Assembly (NCBI GenBank): GCA_963814955.1
Contig: CAWFEX010000006.1
Location: 248,001 to 312,000 of the forward strand
Direction: 5' to 3'
Source of the DNA: DATCJA01 sp963814955
GTDB lineage: Bacteria > Acidobacteriota > Vicinamibacteria > Vicinamibacterales > UBA2999
Length of the DNA: 64,000 bases
Part shown: positions 1-7,936 of the stretch, piece after piece
How positions within the stretch are numbered: the first letter of the stretch is position 1
How the letters are laid out: each line of letters opens with the position of its first letter
Position numbers and translations under genes: made by a program
Notes under the pieces: model-generated
Seen by the model: the letters and a program-made list of their open reading frames with translations, nothing else
Databases searched by the model: none
Told to the model about the DNA's origin: nothing

Positions 1-337
1 ACACCTGCTCGTTGCGCGACCGGCCGGTATGCAGTCGCCGTCCCGCGTCGCCTATACGCTCAATCAGCTTGCGCTCGACGAAACTGTGAACATCCTCGTC
101 AGGGCCTGAGACGAACGATGGATCGCGTCGGCCGTCGTCGAGGATCGCTTTGAGGCCATCCACGATCGTGCGCGCGTCATGATCGGACAGCACACCCGCC
201 GCGCGAAGCGCCTCTGCCCATGCGATGCTGCCCGTGACATCGTCTTCAAAGAGTGCGCGGTCGAAGCCAAACGACACACCGAAATCGAACGCCTCGGGGT
301 CCGGAATGGTGTCAAAGCGCCCCGACCAGAGTGTCAT
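1..337 (-). CDS. argH: Argininosuccinate lyase, N-terminal part (runs off window edge)
   Basis: Last step of arginine synthesis: splits argininosuccinate into arginine and fumarate in the cytosol. The first 112 residues are visible, opening MTLWSGRF and reaching the conserved HTGRSRNEQV segment of the fumarase/aspartase superfamily near residues 102-111. The ATG (337-335) overlaps the TGA of the upstream argG-like gene in an ATGA arrangement, so the two are translationally coupled. This part of argH looks normal, unlike its partner. The C-terminal three quarters lie outside the window. Confidence 0.93.
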   Translation of the reverse strand, partial: MTLWSGRFDTIPDPEAFDFGVSFGFDRALFEDDVTGSIAWAEALRAAGVLSDHDARTIVDGLKAILDDGRRDPSFVSGPDEDVHSFVERKLIERIGDAGRRLHTGRSRNEQV

Positions 338-1407
338 CGCCTTCGCGCCGCCACGCGGGCATGTGCGATCGGCGATGCTGAAGCGCTCCCTTGAGTGTCG
401 TGGTCCCGAGATGCGGCACCGGACTGGCGATGATGTACGTCGAGCACAGTGCATTCACCCCTGCGAAGCTGAACACGCACAGTCCCGTTCACATGCCGTT
501 GTACGACGGAACTGAAGGCATCCAGCGCCTCGCGAACGTGCGTAAACCAGCGCCCTTGCACGACCAGTTCGACGTATTTGTCACGAAATTGCTGCTTCAA
601 TTGCAGCACATCGCGCGTGCCGCTCTCCAGTTCAAGCGCAGCATGGGCGGCGTGCAGCACGGTGGCCGCCGGCACTTCGTAAATGCGACGCGATTCGCCT
701 GGTCGCATGGCGTCGTGGCTTGGTGCAATCCGTCCGACACCATGTTGCCCCGCGATGATCGACACGCTTTCGATCAGCTCGGTCAAGTCCAGAGGAACCC
801 CGTTGATAGCGACCGGAAGACCGTGTTCGAATTCGATTTCGACGTCTGCTCCTGTCTCAGGTGCTGCGTTGGACGGCTTCGTCCACGAGTATGGTGGTTC
901 CGGCGGATTGCCGGACATATCGTAGTCGACCGCGCGCCCCCACAAGTTCGAATGGGTGCTGAGCGACGTGCTGGCCTCGCTGTCAAAGGCGATGACGCGC
1001 AGCTTGGCATTCAACGCGCTCACACTGTTTTCGATTCGCATTCGATCGAGACCGTGGCAGTGATGCGCCACCGCCGTGGCGTCTTCGATCAGCGCCATTT
1101 CGACGAGCTTCTTGCCGATGATCGCTTGCGCGAGCGGAAAGGTGATCGGCTCGGCGCCGTTCTTCAGCATGCCGTTCTGCAAGACGGGCAGGACGAATTC
1201 GTGCGCAAATTCGTCCCGCACATCGAGGACGTGCGCCCTGACTGCGCCCGAGCGCAGCGCGCGATCGTGGACCTCCTCGAGCTCATGGTCCTGGCCCACG
1301 TCGAGCGTCAGCGTCACGATCTCAGCGCCATGCCCGGCGGCGAGCGCAGGAATCGCTACGCCGACGTTCTCAGATCCGGAGCAGGCAAAGACGATGCGCT
1401 CTGTCAT
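334..1407 (-). CDS. Argininosuccinate synthase homologue with degraded active site
   Basis: By position and overall sequence this is argG, which joins citrulline and aspartate using ATP. Recognisable family segments are TLTLDVGQ, SNLWGRAV (153-160), HGVGR (222-226), SRRIYEVPAA and the region around GRWFTHVREALDAF. However, the PP-loop, normally SGGxDTS, reads SGSENVG (residues 10-16). The substrate/ATP loop normally written TGKGND reads CHGLDR (117-122). About 20 residues are missing before NLWG, and the last ~40 residues do not resemble the usual C-terminus. It is 357 residues against about 400. The reading frame is open and it overlaps argR (ATGA) and argH (ATGA), so it is probably expressed. 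Catalytic argininosuccinate synthesis is doubtful. I infer a pseudoenzyme or repurposed paralogue. Confidence 0.75.
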   Translation of the reverse strand: MTERIVFACSGSENVGVAIPALAAGHGAEIVTLTLDVGQDHELEEVHDRALRSGAVRAHVLDVRDEFAHEFVLPVLQNGMLKNGAEPITFPLAQAIIGKKLVEMALIEDATAVAHHCHGLDRMRIENSVSALNAKLRVIAFDSEASTSLSTHSNLWGRAVDYDMSGNPPEPPYSWTKPSNAAPETGADVEIEFEHGLPVAINGVPLDLTELIESVSIIAGQHGVGRIAPSHDAMRPGESRRIYEVPAATVLHAAHAALELESGTRDVLQLKQQFRDKYVELVVQGRWFTHVREALDAFSSVVQRHVNGTVRVQLRRGECTVLDVHHRQSGAASRDHDTQGSASASPIAHARVAARRR

Positions 1408-1856
1408 GTTCTCGAAAGTCTTTCGAGCAGCTTGATCAACGCACGCGCGCGGCGGGCGTCGGGCGAAACCGCCAGAATGGTGTCGTCGCCGGCGATAGTG
1501 CCGATCACCTCCGGAAGACGCGCGCTGTCGAGGGCGACGCCCAGCAGCGGCGCCTGACCTGGTCCGGTCCGAATAATGACAAGCTGCTGCACCCGGTCGA
1601 CGCGGGTCAGGTATTCGGCCAGCGCGCGATGCAGCAGCGACTTCGTCGCGTTCCCGTTCGAGCCCGCCGGCACCGGCGACTGATAGGCGCCGTCCGCGCC
1701 GCCTTTCACAAGACCGAGCTCGCGAATGTCGCGGGACAAGGTGGCCTGCGTCACATCGAAGCCGGACGCACGGAGAAGACGACGCAGCTGTTCCTGGCTG
1801 CGCACGGGCTTCTGCTGGATGACGTCGAGGACCGCCGACTGCCGTCTCGCCTTCAC
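1404..1856 (-). CDS. argR: Arginine repressor ArgR
   Basis: Arginine-responsive DNA-binding regulator of arginine genes. It is 150 residues, the usual length. The N-terminal winged helix contains ATLSRDIRELGL (38-49) and the C-terminal hexamerisation/arginine-binding domain contains GTIAGDDT (119-126), the two family signatures. The start is GTG at 1856-1854, preceded by a GAGGAA Shine-Dalgarno. Its stop overlaps the argG-like start. It is transcribed divergently from argC, and the gap between them carries an inverted repeat that is the obvious place for ArgR to act on both directions. Confidence 0.93.
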   Translation of the reverse strand: MKARRQSAVLDVIQQKPVRSQEQLRRLLRASGFDVTQATLSRDIRELGLVKGGADGAYQSPVPAGSNGNATKSLLHRALAEYLTRVDRVQQLVIIRTGPGQAPLLGVALDSARLPEVIGTIAGDDTILAVSPDARRARALIKLLERLSRT

Positions 1857-1900
1857 GGGCGTTTCCTCACCATCGAGCCCTTAAGAATAGCACCAATCGC

Positions 1901-1934
1901 TTGACTGTTTATACACGTGAATGTATAAATATTC
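1901..1934 (+). promoter_or_regulatory. argC promoter with overlapping probable ArgR operator
   Basis: TTGACT (1901-1906), a 17-base spacer and TATAAA (1924-1929) form a near-consensus sigma70 promoter reading towards argC. A 7-base perfect inverted repeat, TTTATAC (1908-1914) and GTATAAA (1923-1929), covers the spacer and -10. An ARG-box-like TGTATAAATATTC runs through 1922-1934. Repressor bound here would occlude RNA polymerase. Predicted transcript start is about 1936, leaving roughly eight bases before the ATG at 1944, so argC mRNA would be almost leaderless. Confidence 0.75.
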
Positions 1935-1943
1935 TTTTTGCCG

Positions 1944-2984
1944 ATGACCAAAATGGCCACAGAAGCCCCTCGAGCCGCGCGCGACGGCGCCACGTCGGTA
2001 CTGGCCCGCGTCGCGGTCGCGGGCGCAACCGGCTACGCCGGCCAGGAGCTCGTTCGGTTGCTCGCCCGGCACCCGGCCGTCGCGCTGACCGGTGCGATGT
2101 CCTCCGCCGCGACGAGTACGCCCCGGCCGCTTCCGGCGCTCAAGCGTATCTGGGACGGCGCCGTCACGCCGTTCGACATCGACCGTCTCGCCGAAAACGC
2201 TGACATCGTGTTCCTGGCGCTTCCCGAAGCGGCGGCCGCGGAAGTCGGCGCGACCCTGCTCGAGCGCGGCGTCCGCGTCATCGACTTGTCCGGTGCCTTC
2301 CGCATCCGCAACGACGCCGATCGGCACCGTTGGTACCCAGCGACTACGTCGCTGCCTCAGGGCGTCGTCTTCGCTCTGCCGGAGCGGCATGCAGAGGTCA
2401 TTCAGAGCGCGAGGCTGGCCTCGTGTCCGGGCTGCTATCCCACGGCCGCCCTTCTGGCGCTCGAACCGCTGGCCGCGGCGGGCCTCCTCGAGGGCGGCAT
2501 CGTCGTCGATGCGAAGTCGGGGATTTCCGGCGCCGGCAAGGCGCCCAGCGAGCGAACGCATTTCAGCGAGAACCATGGCAGCGTCGCGGCGTACGGCGTC
2601 TTCTCGCACCGGCATGCCCCCGAAATCGAGCAGGAGCTTGGTTTGGAGGTGACGTTCGTGCCGCACCTCGTGCCGCTCGACCGCGGCATCCTCGAATCGA
2701 TCTACGTGACGCTCCGCCGCGGGACGACGGAGGCACGGGTAGCGGAAGCGCTGCACGAGGCGTACGCGTCGAAGCCGTTCGTCCGGCTCACCGGCGGCGA
2801 ACTGCCGGAAATCAAACATGTCGCACACACGAATTTCTGCGACATCGGCTGGCGCGTTGACGAAACACGCGGGCGCGGGGTCTTGATCGTCGTCCTCGAC
2901 AATCTGCTGAAGGGCGCCGCCGGGCAGGCGATTCAGAACCTGAACATCATGCTTGGCGTCGACGAGCGGACGGGCCTGATATGA
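1944..2984 (+). CDS. argC: N-acetyl-gamma-glutamyl-phosphate reductase
   Basis: Reduces N-acetylglutamyl phosphate with NADPH, the third step to ornithine. The Rossmann motif GATGYAG is at about residues 27-33 and the catalytic cysteine in SCPGCYPTA at about C164. HxxPxxxE-type segments follow. Length of 346 residues is normal. The start is uncertain: TTG 1938, ATG 1944 and ATG 1953 are in frame and none has a Shine-Dalgarno. ATG 1944 fits the predicted transcript start just upstream. The stop overlaps argB in an ATGA. Confidence 0.93.
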   Translation: MTKMATEAPRAARDGATSVLARVAVAGATGYAGQELVRLLARHPAVALTGAMSSAATSTPRPLPALKRIWDGAVTPFDIDRLAENADIVFLALPEAAAAEVGATLLERGVRVIDLSGAFRIRNDADRHRWYPATTSLPQGVVFALPERHAEVIQSARLASCPGCYPTAALLALEPLAAAGLLEGGIVVDAKSGISGAGKAPSERTHFSENHGSVAAYGVFSHRHAPEIEQELGLEVTFVPHLVPLDRGILESIYVTLRRGTTEARVAEALHEAYASKPFVRLTGGELPEIKHVAHTNFCDIGWRVDETRGRGVLIVVLDNLLKGAAGQAIQNLNIMLGVDERTGLI

Positions 2985-3874
2985 AACGGGATTCGGGATC
3001 CGGGACCCGAGGTCCGAAGCTTGGCGCTCAGCGCCGGTCCCGCAGCGGATCCCGGATCCCGGGTCCCGGATCCCGGATTGTTTTGAAGCTCGGCGGCGAG
3101 CTACTCGAGCACCCCGATGAACTTCGTCGTCTCGCGACGGGGATCGCGGGCCTCGCGAAGTATTCCGCTCTGGTTATCGTCCACGGCGGAGGGCGCGAAA
3201 TCGATTCGGCTCTGGCCGCAGCGGGAATTCCCAAGCAGCAGATCGACGGCCTCCGCGTGACCGACTCGCGCACCCTGGACGTCGTCGTTTCCGTGCTGGC
3301 CGGCGCCATCAATACGCGCCTTGTCGCGGCGCTTCGCGCCGCGGGGGCCAATCCCGTGGGATTGACCGGCGCTGACGCATCGGTCGTGACCGTGCGACGC
3401 GCGGGCCCGATGACCAGTGTCGCAGGGACCAAAGTCGATCTCGGGCTTGTTGGATCGCCCATCAACAATGGCACCCCGCGGTTGCTCACGGACCTCCTTG
3501 CCGGCGGGTACCTGCCGGTTGTGGCGTGCTTGGGCGCAACCCGCCAGGGCCAGCTTCTCAACGTCAACGCGGATACGCTCGCGTCGCATCTCGCAGTTGA
3601 GCTGCAGGCAACGAGACTCGTGATCGCCGGGGGCACGTCAGGCGTCCTCGATGATGAAGGCCACACGATCGGCCGCCTGACCGCGAGCGCTGCAGCACGA
3701 CTCATCAGGGCGGGCACTGCCAACAAAGGAATGGTCGCCAAGCTCGAAGCCTGCCGGGCCGCACTCCGAAAAGGCGTTGGCGATGTGTTGATTGCGAATG
3801 GACGCGAAATTCCATTCGAGCGGCTCGCCACGGTCACGGGACCGCTGCCAGGCTGCACGCAGGTCGTTCGATGA
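2981..3874 (+). CDS. argB: Acetylglutamate kinase with repeat-derived N-terminal extension
   Basis: Phosphorylates N-acetylglutamate, the usual arginine-feedback step. The amino-acid-kinase core begins at IVLKLGGELL (about residue 33) and includes VIVHGGGREID and NVNADTLASHLA. The ATG 2981 overlaps the argC stop. The first ~31 residues are rich in Gly, Ser, Arg and Pro and are encoded by a palindromic repeat; homologues normally begin a few residues before the LKLGG strand. Either the repeat is translated as a tail or a downstream non-ATG codon (for example TTG before AAGCTCGGC) is used. Confidence 0.9.
   Translation: MKRDSGSGTRGPKLGAQRRSRSGSRIPGPGSRIVLKLGGELLEHPDELRRLATGIAGLAKYSALVIVHGGGREIDSALAAAGIPKQQIDGLRVTDSRTLDVVVSVLAGAINTRLVAALRAAGANPVGLTGADASVVTVRRAGPMTSVAGTKVDLGLVGSPINNGTPRLLTDLLAGGYLPVVACLGATRQGQLLNVNADTLASHLAVELQATRLVIAGGTSGVLDDEGHTIGRLTASAAARLIRAGTANKGMVAKLEACRAALRKGVGDVLIANGREIPFERLATVTGPLPGCTQVVR
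2994..3075. repeat. Long inverted repeat inside the 5' end of argB
   Basis: Perfect 15-base arms, CGGGATCCGGGACCC (2994-3008) and its reverse complement (3061-3075), flank a 52-base loop with a further 6-base hairpin GGCGCT/AGCGCC around 3023-3035. The block is made of GGGATCC/GGGACCC words, stays in frame with argB and lies just after the argC-argB overlap. As RNA it would form a very stable structure over the argB initiation region. Confidence 0.9.
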
Positions 3875-5082
3875 CAACCCTTGAAGACATCAAAGCCCGG
3901 GAATCGCGGCACGTTCTCCCGACGTACAAGCGCCAGTCTGTCGCGTTCGTCCGAGGACGCGGCGTGTGTCTCTACGACACAGAGGGCCGCGAGTATCTCG
4001 ACTTCATTTCTGGAATCGGCGTGACGTCGCTCGGGCACGCACACCCTGGGCTCACCGCGGCGATCGCGGATCAGGCAGCGACGCTGATGCACACCTCGAA
4101 CCTCTATTACCACCCGTTCCAGGGAGAAGCAGCGGCGCGCCTGGCACAGTTGTCCGGTCTGTCACGGGTGTTTTTCTGCAACAGCGGAACCGAAGCGGTC
4201 GAGGCATGCCTGAAATTTGCGCGGCGTTACTGGCACACTCAGGGCGCGACGACGCGTACCGAATTCGTCGCTTTGCAAGGGGCGTTTGGCGGACGAACGT
4301 TCGGATCGCTATCGGTGACTCACGATGAGCACTATCGCGCTCCGTTTGCGCCCCTCTTGCCGGGGGTCACATTCGTCGATCCCGACAATCCCGCGGCGCT
4401 TGCCGCGGCGGTGTCGGACCGCACGGCTGCGATCATTGCCGAGCCAATCCAGGGTGAGGGTGGAATCCGTCCGCTGAAACCTGAATTCGCCGCGGCCATC
4501 AACGAGGTTTGTGCTCGGACGGGCACGCTGTACATCGCCGACGAAGTGCAAACCGGACTGGGACGGACCGGCCGTCCGTTCTACTTCGAGGCGCTCGGCC
4601 TTCGACCGGATCTGATTTCAGTGGGCAAGGCGCTGGGGGGAGGAATACCTGTTGGAGCGGCTCTTGTCTCGGAACGTGTGTCCCAGGCGATTTCGGCCGG
4701 CGATCATGGCAGCACCTACGGCGGAAATCTCCTCGGTACTCGAGCAGCCGCGTTTTTTCTCGGCCAGCTGATGGATCACGGTCTCATCGATCACGTGAAA
4801 GCCGCAGGGATGCATCTCGAACGGCGGCTCAGGACGCTGGCTCTCAAGTATCCAGTCATCACGGAGGTCCGAGGCGCCGGGCTCATGCGCGGAGTTCAGC
4901 TCGCCGTTGATGCGATGCCGGTCATCGACGCGGCGCGCGAAGGCGGACTGCTGGTCAACCGGACGGATGAGAAAGTCGTGCGACTGCTGCCGCCGCTCAT
5001 CGTCGAGGCAGCCGAAATCGATCGTGCAGCCGACATGCTCGACGCGGTGTTCGCAAAAGTGTCTCAGGAGGTGCAGGTGTGA
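3871..5082 (+). CDS. argD: Acetylornithine aminotransferase
   Basis: PLP enzyme converting N-acetylglutamate semialdehyde to N-acetylornithine, of class III aminotransferases. FFCNSGTEAVEACLKFAR is the cofactor-phosphate region, IADEVQTGLGRTG carries the PLP-contacting Asp, and SVGKALGGG holds the Schiff-base lysine. 403 residues is typical. The ATG overlaps the argB stop (ATGA) and the end overlaps the next gene (GTGA), so it sits mid-operon. Confidence 0.94.
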   Translation: MTTLEDIKARESRHVLPTYKRQSVAFVRGRGVCLYDTEGREYLDFISGIGVTSLGHAHPGLTAAIADQAATLMHTSNLYYHPFQGEAAARLAQLSGLSRVFFCNSGTEAVEACLKFARRYWHTQGATTRTEFVALQGAFGGRTFGSLSVTHDEHYRAPFAPLLPGVTFVDPDNPAALAAAVSDRTAAIIAEPIQGEGGIRPLKPEFAAAINEVCARTGTLYIADEVQTGLGRTGRPFYFEALGLRPDLISVGKALGGGIPVGAALVSERVSQAISAGDHGSTYGGNLLGTRAAAFFLGQLMDHGLIDHVKAAGMHLERRLRTLALKYPVITEVRGAGLMRGVQLAVDAMPVIDAAREGGLLVNRTDEKVVRLLPPLIVEAAEIDRAADMLDAVFAKVSQEVQV

Positions 5083-5633
5083 CCACAGCGTCCATGGCGC
5101 TACCTTTGACGGTCATTGCTCCAAACCCGCTCGCTTCGTCCGCGCTCGAGACGGAAACAACCGTTCGCGCCGCGGGGGATGCCGATGCCACGGCGATTCA
5201 TGCGCTGATTACCGAGTACCTCGCGGAAGGACACCTGCTGCCGCGCAGTCTCGATGACATCAGGGCGCATGTCCACCGCTTCCTCGTGGCGACACAAGAC
5301 GGCCGGCTGGTCGGCTGTGGCGAGCTCGCACCTCTCAGCAGCGCTGTCAGCGAAATTCGGTCGCTCGTCGTCAGCGGCGATATCCGCGGTCTCGGGCTGG
5401 GTACCGATATCATCCAGCGCCTCGTGCAGCGTGCCACCGATTGCGGTTTCGAAAAGCTGTGCGCGTTCACGCATCGGCCGTCGTACTTCGTCCGTCAGGG
5501 CTTTTCCATTGTTCCGCACGTATGGCTGCCCGAGAAGATCGTGACCGATTGCCACAACTGTCCTCACTTTCGACGCTGCGGTCAGTACGCGGTAGTACGA
5601 GCGCTCGGGCAACGGCGCGTACAGCATGGCTAA
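5079..5633 (+). CDS. Stand-alone GNAT N-acetylglutamate synthase (short ArgA type)
   Basis: Probable acetyl-CoA:glutamate N-acetyltransferase, priming the pathway. It is 184 residues with a GNAT fold only and no kinase-like domain. Acetyl-CoA loop: VVSGDIRGLGLGTDIIQRL. The C-terminal CHNCPHFRRCGQYAV cysteine cluster resembles that of short bacterial NAGS proteins. GTG start 5079 overlaps the argD stop, with AGGAGG seven bases upstream. With argJ next door the cell has two acetyl-entry routes, as is common. Confidence 0.82.
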   Translation: MTTASMALPLTVIAPNPLASSALETETTVRAAGDADATAIHALITEYLAEGHLLPRSLDDIRAHVHRFLVATQDGRLVGCGELAPLSSAVSEIRSLVVSGDIRGLGLGTDIIQRLVQRATDCGFEKLCAFTHRPSYFVRQGFSIVPHVWLPEKIVTDCHNCPHFRRCGQYAVVRALGQRRVQHG

Positions 5634-6867
5634 CGCGATTCGCGCAGGCGCTTCCTCCTCGATTGCGGCCGTCGCCGGCGGAATCACGGCCGCCCGGGGA
5701 TTCGAAGCGGGCTCCGTACATAGCGGTATCAAAGCCCTGCCTTCGGCGCTCGACCTGACCGTACTCGCAGCTGCGTCGCCCGTCAGCGCAGCGGGGCTGT
5801 TCACCACCAATCTTGCCCAGGCCGCTCCGGTGCAACTATCGCAGCAGCATCTTCATCACACCGGCGGCAAGGCGCGAGCCGTCGTGGTGAACAGCGGCTG
5901 TGCCAACGCCTGCACTGGCGAACAGGGATTTGCGCACGCGAAACGGATGGCCGCCGAGACGGCGGCTGCGCTTGGATGTGCGCCGGAGGAAGTGCTGGTC
6001 GCGAGTACAGGAGTCATTGGTGTCGGGCTGCCAATCGAGCGCGTCGCCACTGGCATCCGTCAAGCCGTAACCCGGCTCGATCGAGCGGGTGGTTCCGATG
6101 CCGCTCGCGCAATCATGACGACCGATCCGTTCCCAAAGGAACATGCAGTCGTCGTCGAAACACCCCGAGGATCGTTCACGGTCGGCGGCATGGCGAAGGG
6201 GTCGGGCATGATCGAACCGAACATGGCAACGATGCTCGGATTCCTGACCACCGACGCGCACGTATCGCCAACATTGCTACGGCGGGCGCTTCTGAGCTCG
6301 GCGAGCGACACCTTCAATGCCATTACCGTGGATGGCGAGTGCTCTACGAATGATTCGCTGTTTGCCATGGCGTCTGGCGCCAGCGACGTCGTCGTCGACG
6401 AGGAGCTGTATCCGGCACTGTTGCAGGGCCTGCTTGCCGTTTCGCGGGAACTTGCCGTCGCCATCGTGCGCGGCGGCGAGGGCGCCACGAAGCTCATTGC
6501 AGTGACTGTCTCGGGCGGTCGCACCATCGATGAAGCACGCCACGTGGCGCGGACGATTGCCAACTCGCCGCTCGTCAAGACCGCCGTTCATGGCGCGGAC
6601 CCGAACTGGGGCCGCATTGTCGCCGCAGCCGGACGATCCGGCGTGACATTCGACATCAACCGTCTCACTGTTCACGTAGGCGGCACACTGCTGTTCGAAA
6701 ACGGTCTGCCGCACGACGATGCTGCGCCCGTTGCCGCGCAGCACCTCAAGGGCAAGGCGATTCAGATTGACGTGGGTCTGGGCCTCGCTGACGGCGCTTC
6801 GGCGACGATCTGGACGTGCGATTTGAGCGCCGAGTACGTGCGGATCAACGGCGAGTATCGGACATGA
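5626..6867 (+). CDS. argJ: Ornithine acetyltransferase / bifunctional ArgJ
   Basis: Transfers acetyl from N-acetylornithine to glutamate, recycling the acetyl group. The autoproteolysis site is visible in KGSGMIEPNMATMLGF, whose threonine becomes the nucleophile of the beta chain. VVNSGCANACTG and VHGADPNWGRI are family signatures. 413 residues is normal. The start lies inside the last codons of the preceding gene (8-base overlap), keeping the operon continuous. Whether it also uses acetyl-CoA cannot be told from sequence. Confidence 0.94.
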   Translation: MANAIRAGASSSIAAVAGGITAARGFEAGSVHSGIKALPSALDLTVLAAASPVSAAGLFTTNLAQAAPVQLSQQHLHHTGGKARAVVVNSGCANACTGEQGFAHAKRMAAETAAALGCAPEEVLVASTGVIGVGLPIERVATGIRQAVTRLDRAGGSDAARAIMTTDPFPKEHAVVVETPRGSFTVGGMAKGSGMIEPNMATMLGFLTTDAHVSPTLLRRALLSSASDTFNAITVDGECSTNDSLFAMASGASDVVVDEELYPALLQGLLAVSRELAVAIVRGGEGATKLIAVTVSGGRTIDEARHVARTIANSPLVKTAVHGADPNWGRIVAAAGRSGVTFDINRLTVHVGGTLLFENGLPHDDAAPVAAQHLKGKAIQIDVGLGLADGASATIWTCDLSAEYVRINGEYRT

Positions 6868-6892
6868 CTATCCGGGACGTTCGGATCGTTCG

Positions 6893-7834
6893 ATGAGCAC
6901 CATTGCGCCGGCAAAGGACTTTCTCTCGATTCTCGATCTTTCGACGGATGAACTCATTCGTCTGATCGAGGCTGCCGCACGAATCAAGTCGGAGCGCGGT
7001 CTCGGACACGACGCGCCGACCGCGAAAGCCCTCAAGAGCGCCCATGTGGCGCTTCTTTTCGAAAAGCCCTCGCTTCGCACGCGGACGACGTTCGAGATCG
7101 CCATCCGTGAGCTTGGCGGTGAAACCCTTCACCTTTCCCGAGAATTCGCCGACGGTACGCGTGAACCACTCCAGGACGTGGCGCGCAATCTCGAACGGTG
7201 GGTGAAGGCGCTGGTCATTCGGACCTTCGCGCACGACAAAGCCAAGACGCTGGCGACAGCAGGCGGCCGCCTGCACGTCATCAACGCGCTCAGCGACGCC
7301 GAGCACCCGTGCCAGGCTCTCGCGGACCTGCTCACGTTGGTCGAGCGCTGGGGAGACTGCCAGGGACGCACGCTGGCGTTCGTTGGAGATGGCAACAACG
7401 TCGCGACATCGCTCGTCCACGCTGCGCCACAGATGGGGATCTCGGTGCATGTGGCGACGCCTGAGGGCTACGAGCTTCCGGCGCGCGTTGTTGAAGCGGG
7501 CGCGCGCGCTGCGCGCGGCGGGGCGCGCGTCAGAACGTTCAATAACGCACGCGAGGCGGTCATCGGTGCGGATGCCGTCTACACCGATGTGTGGACGTCG
7601 ATGGGGCAGGAGAGCGAGGCCGTGGTACGGCGGCGGAAGTTCGAGGCATTTCAGGTGAACGGTCAGCTGATGGCGTCGGCAGGTCCGCGGGCGCTTTTCA
7701 TGCACTGTCTGCCCGCCCATCGCGGCGAAGAGGTTACGGCCGAGGTGTTTGAATCATCCGCGTCTGTCGTTTTCGACCAGGCCGAAAACCGGCTGCATAC
7801 GCAGAAGGCGCTGTTGCTGATGCTCCTGTCTTAG
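6893..7834 (+). CDS. argF: Ornithine carbamoyltransferase
   Basis: Makes citrulline from ornithine and carbamoyl phosphate. Carbamoyl-phosphate motif FEKPSLRTRTTFE (about 50-62), HPCQALADL, the DVWTSMGQE loop and the ornithine-binding HCLPAHRGEEV are all present. 313 residues. A 25-base gap follows argJ, so it probably belongs to the same transcript and closes the rightward operon. No clear terminator is visible after it. Confidence 0.93.
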   Translation: MSTIAPAKDFLSILDLSTDELIRLIEAAARIKSERGLGHDAPTAKALKSAHVALLFEKPSLRTRTTFEIAIRELGGETLHLSREFADGTREPLQDVARNLERWVKALVIRTFAHDKAKTLATAGGRLHVINALSDAEHPCQALADLLTLVERWGDCQGRTLAFVGDGNNVATSLVHAAPQMGISVHVATPEGYELPARVVEAGARAARGGARVRTFNNAREAVIGADAVYTDVWTSMGQESEAVVRRRKFEAFQVNGQLMASAGPRALFMHCLPAHRGEEVTAEVFESSASVVFDQAENRLHTQKALLLMLLS

Positions 7835-7936
7835 CCCACCGGCACATTCGAGCCATTCGCCTCACGGCAAATAAAAACGATTCGAGGCGGTCAAACGGCC
7901 CGACGATCCGAACGTTCGAATGGGTAGAATCGTCCC

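Noticed and set aside
391..1557. Long rightward open frame opposite the argG-like gene
   Set aside because: It lies entirely antisense to argG/argR, shows no domain and follows the codon structure of the opposite strand.
1881..2828. Leftward open frame of 315 codons opposite argC
   Set aside because: Antisense shadow of argC, rich in Arg and His with no family signature; it would also cross the argR promoter.
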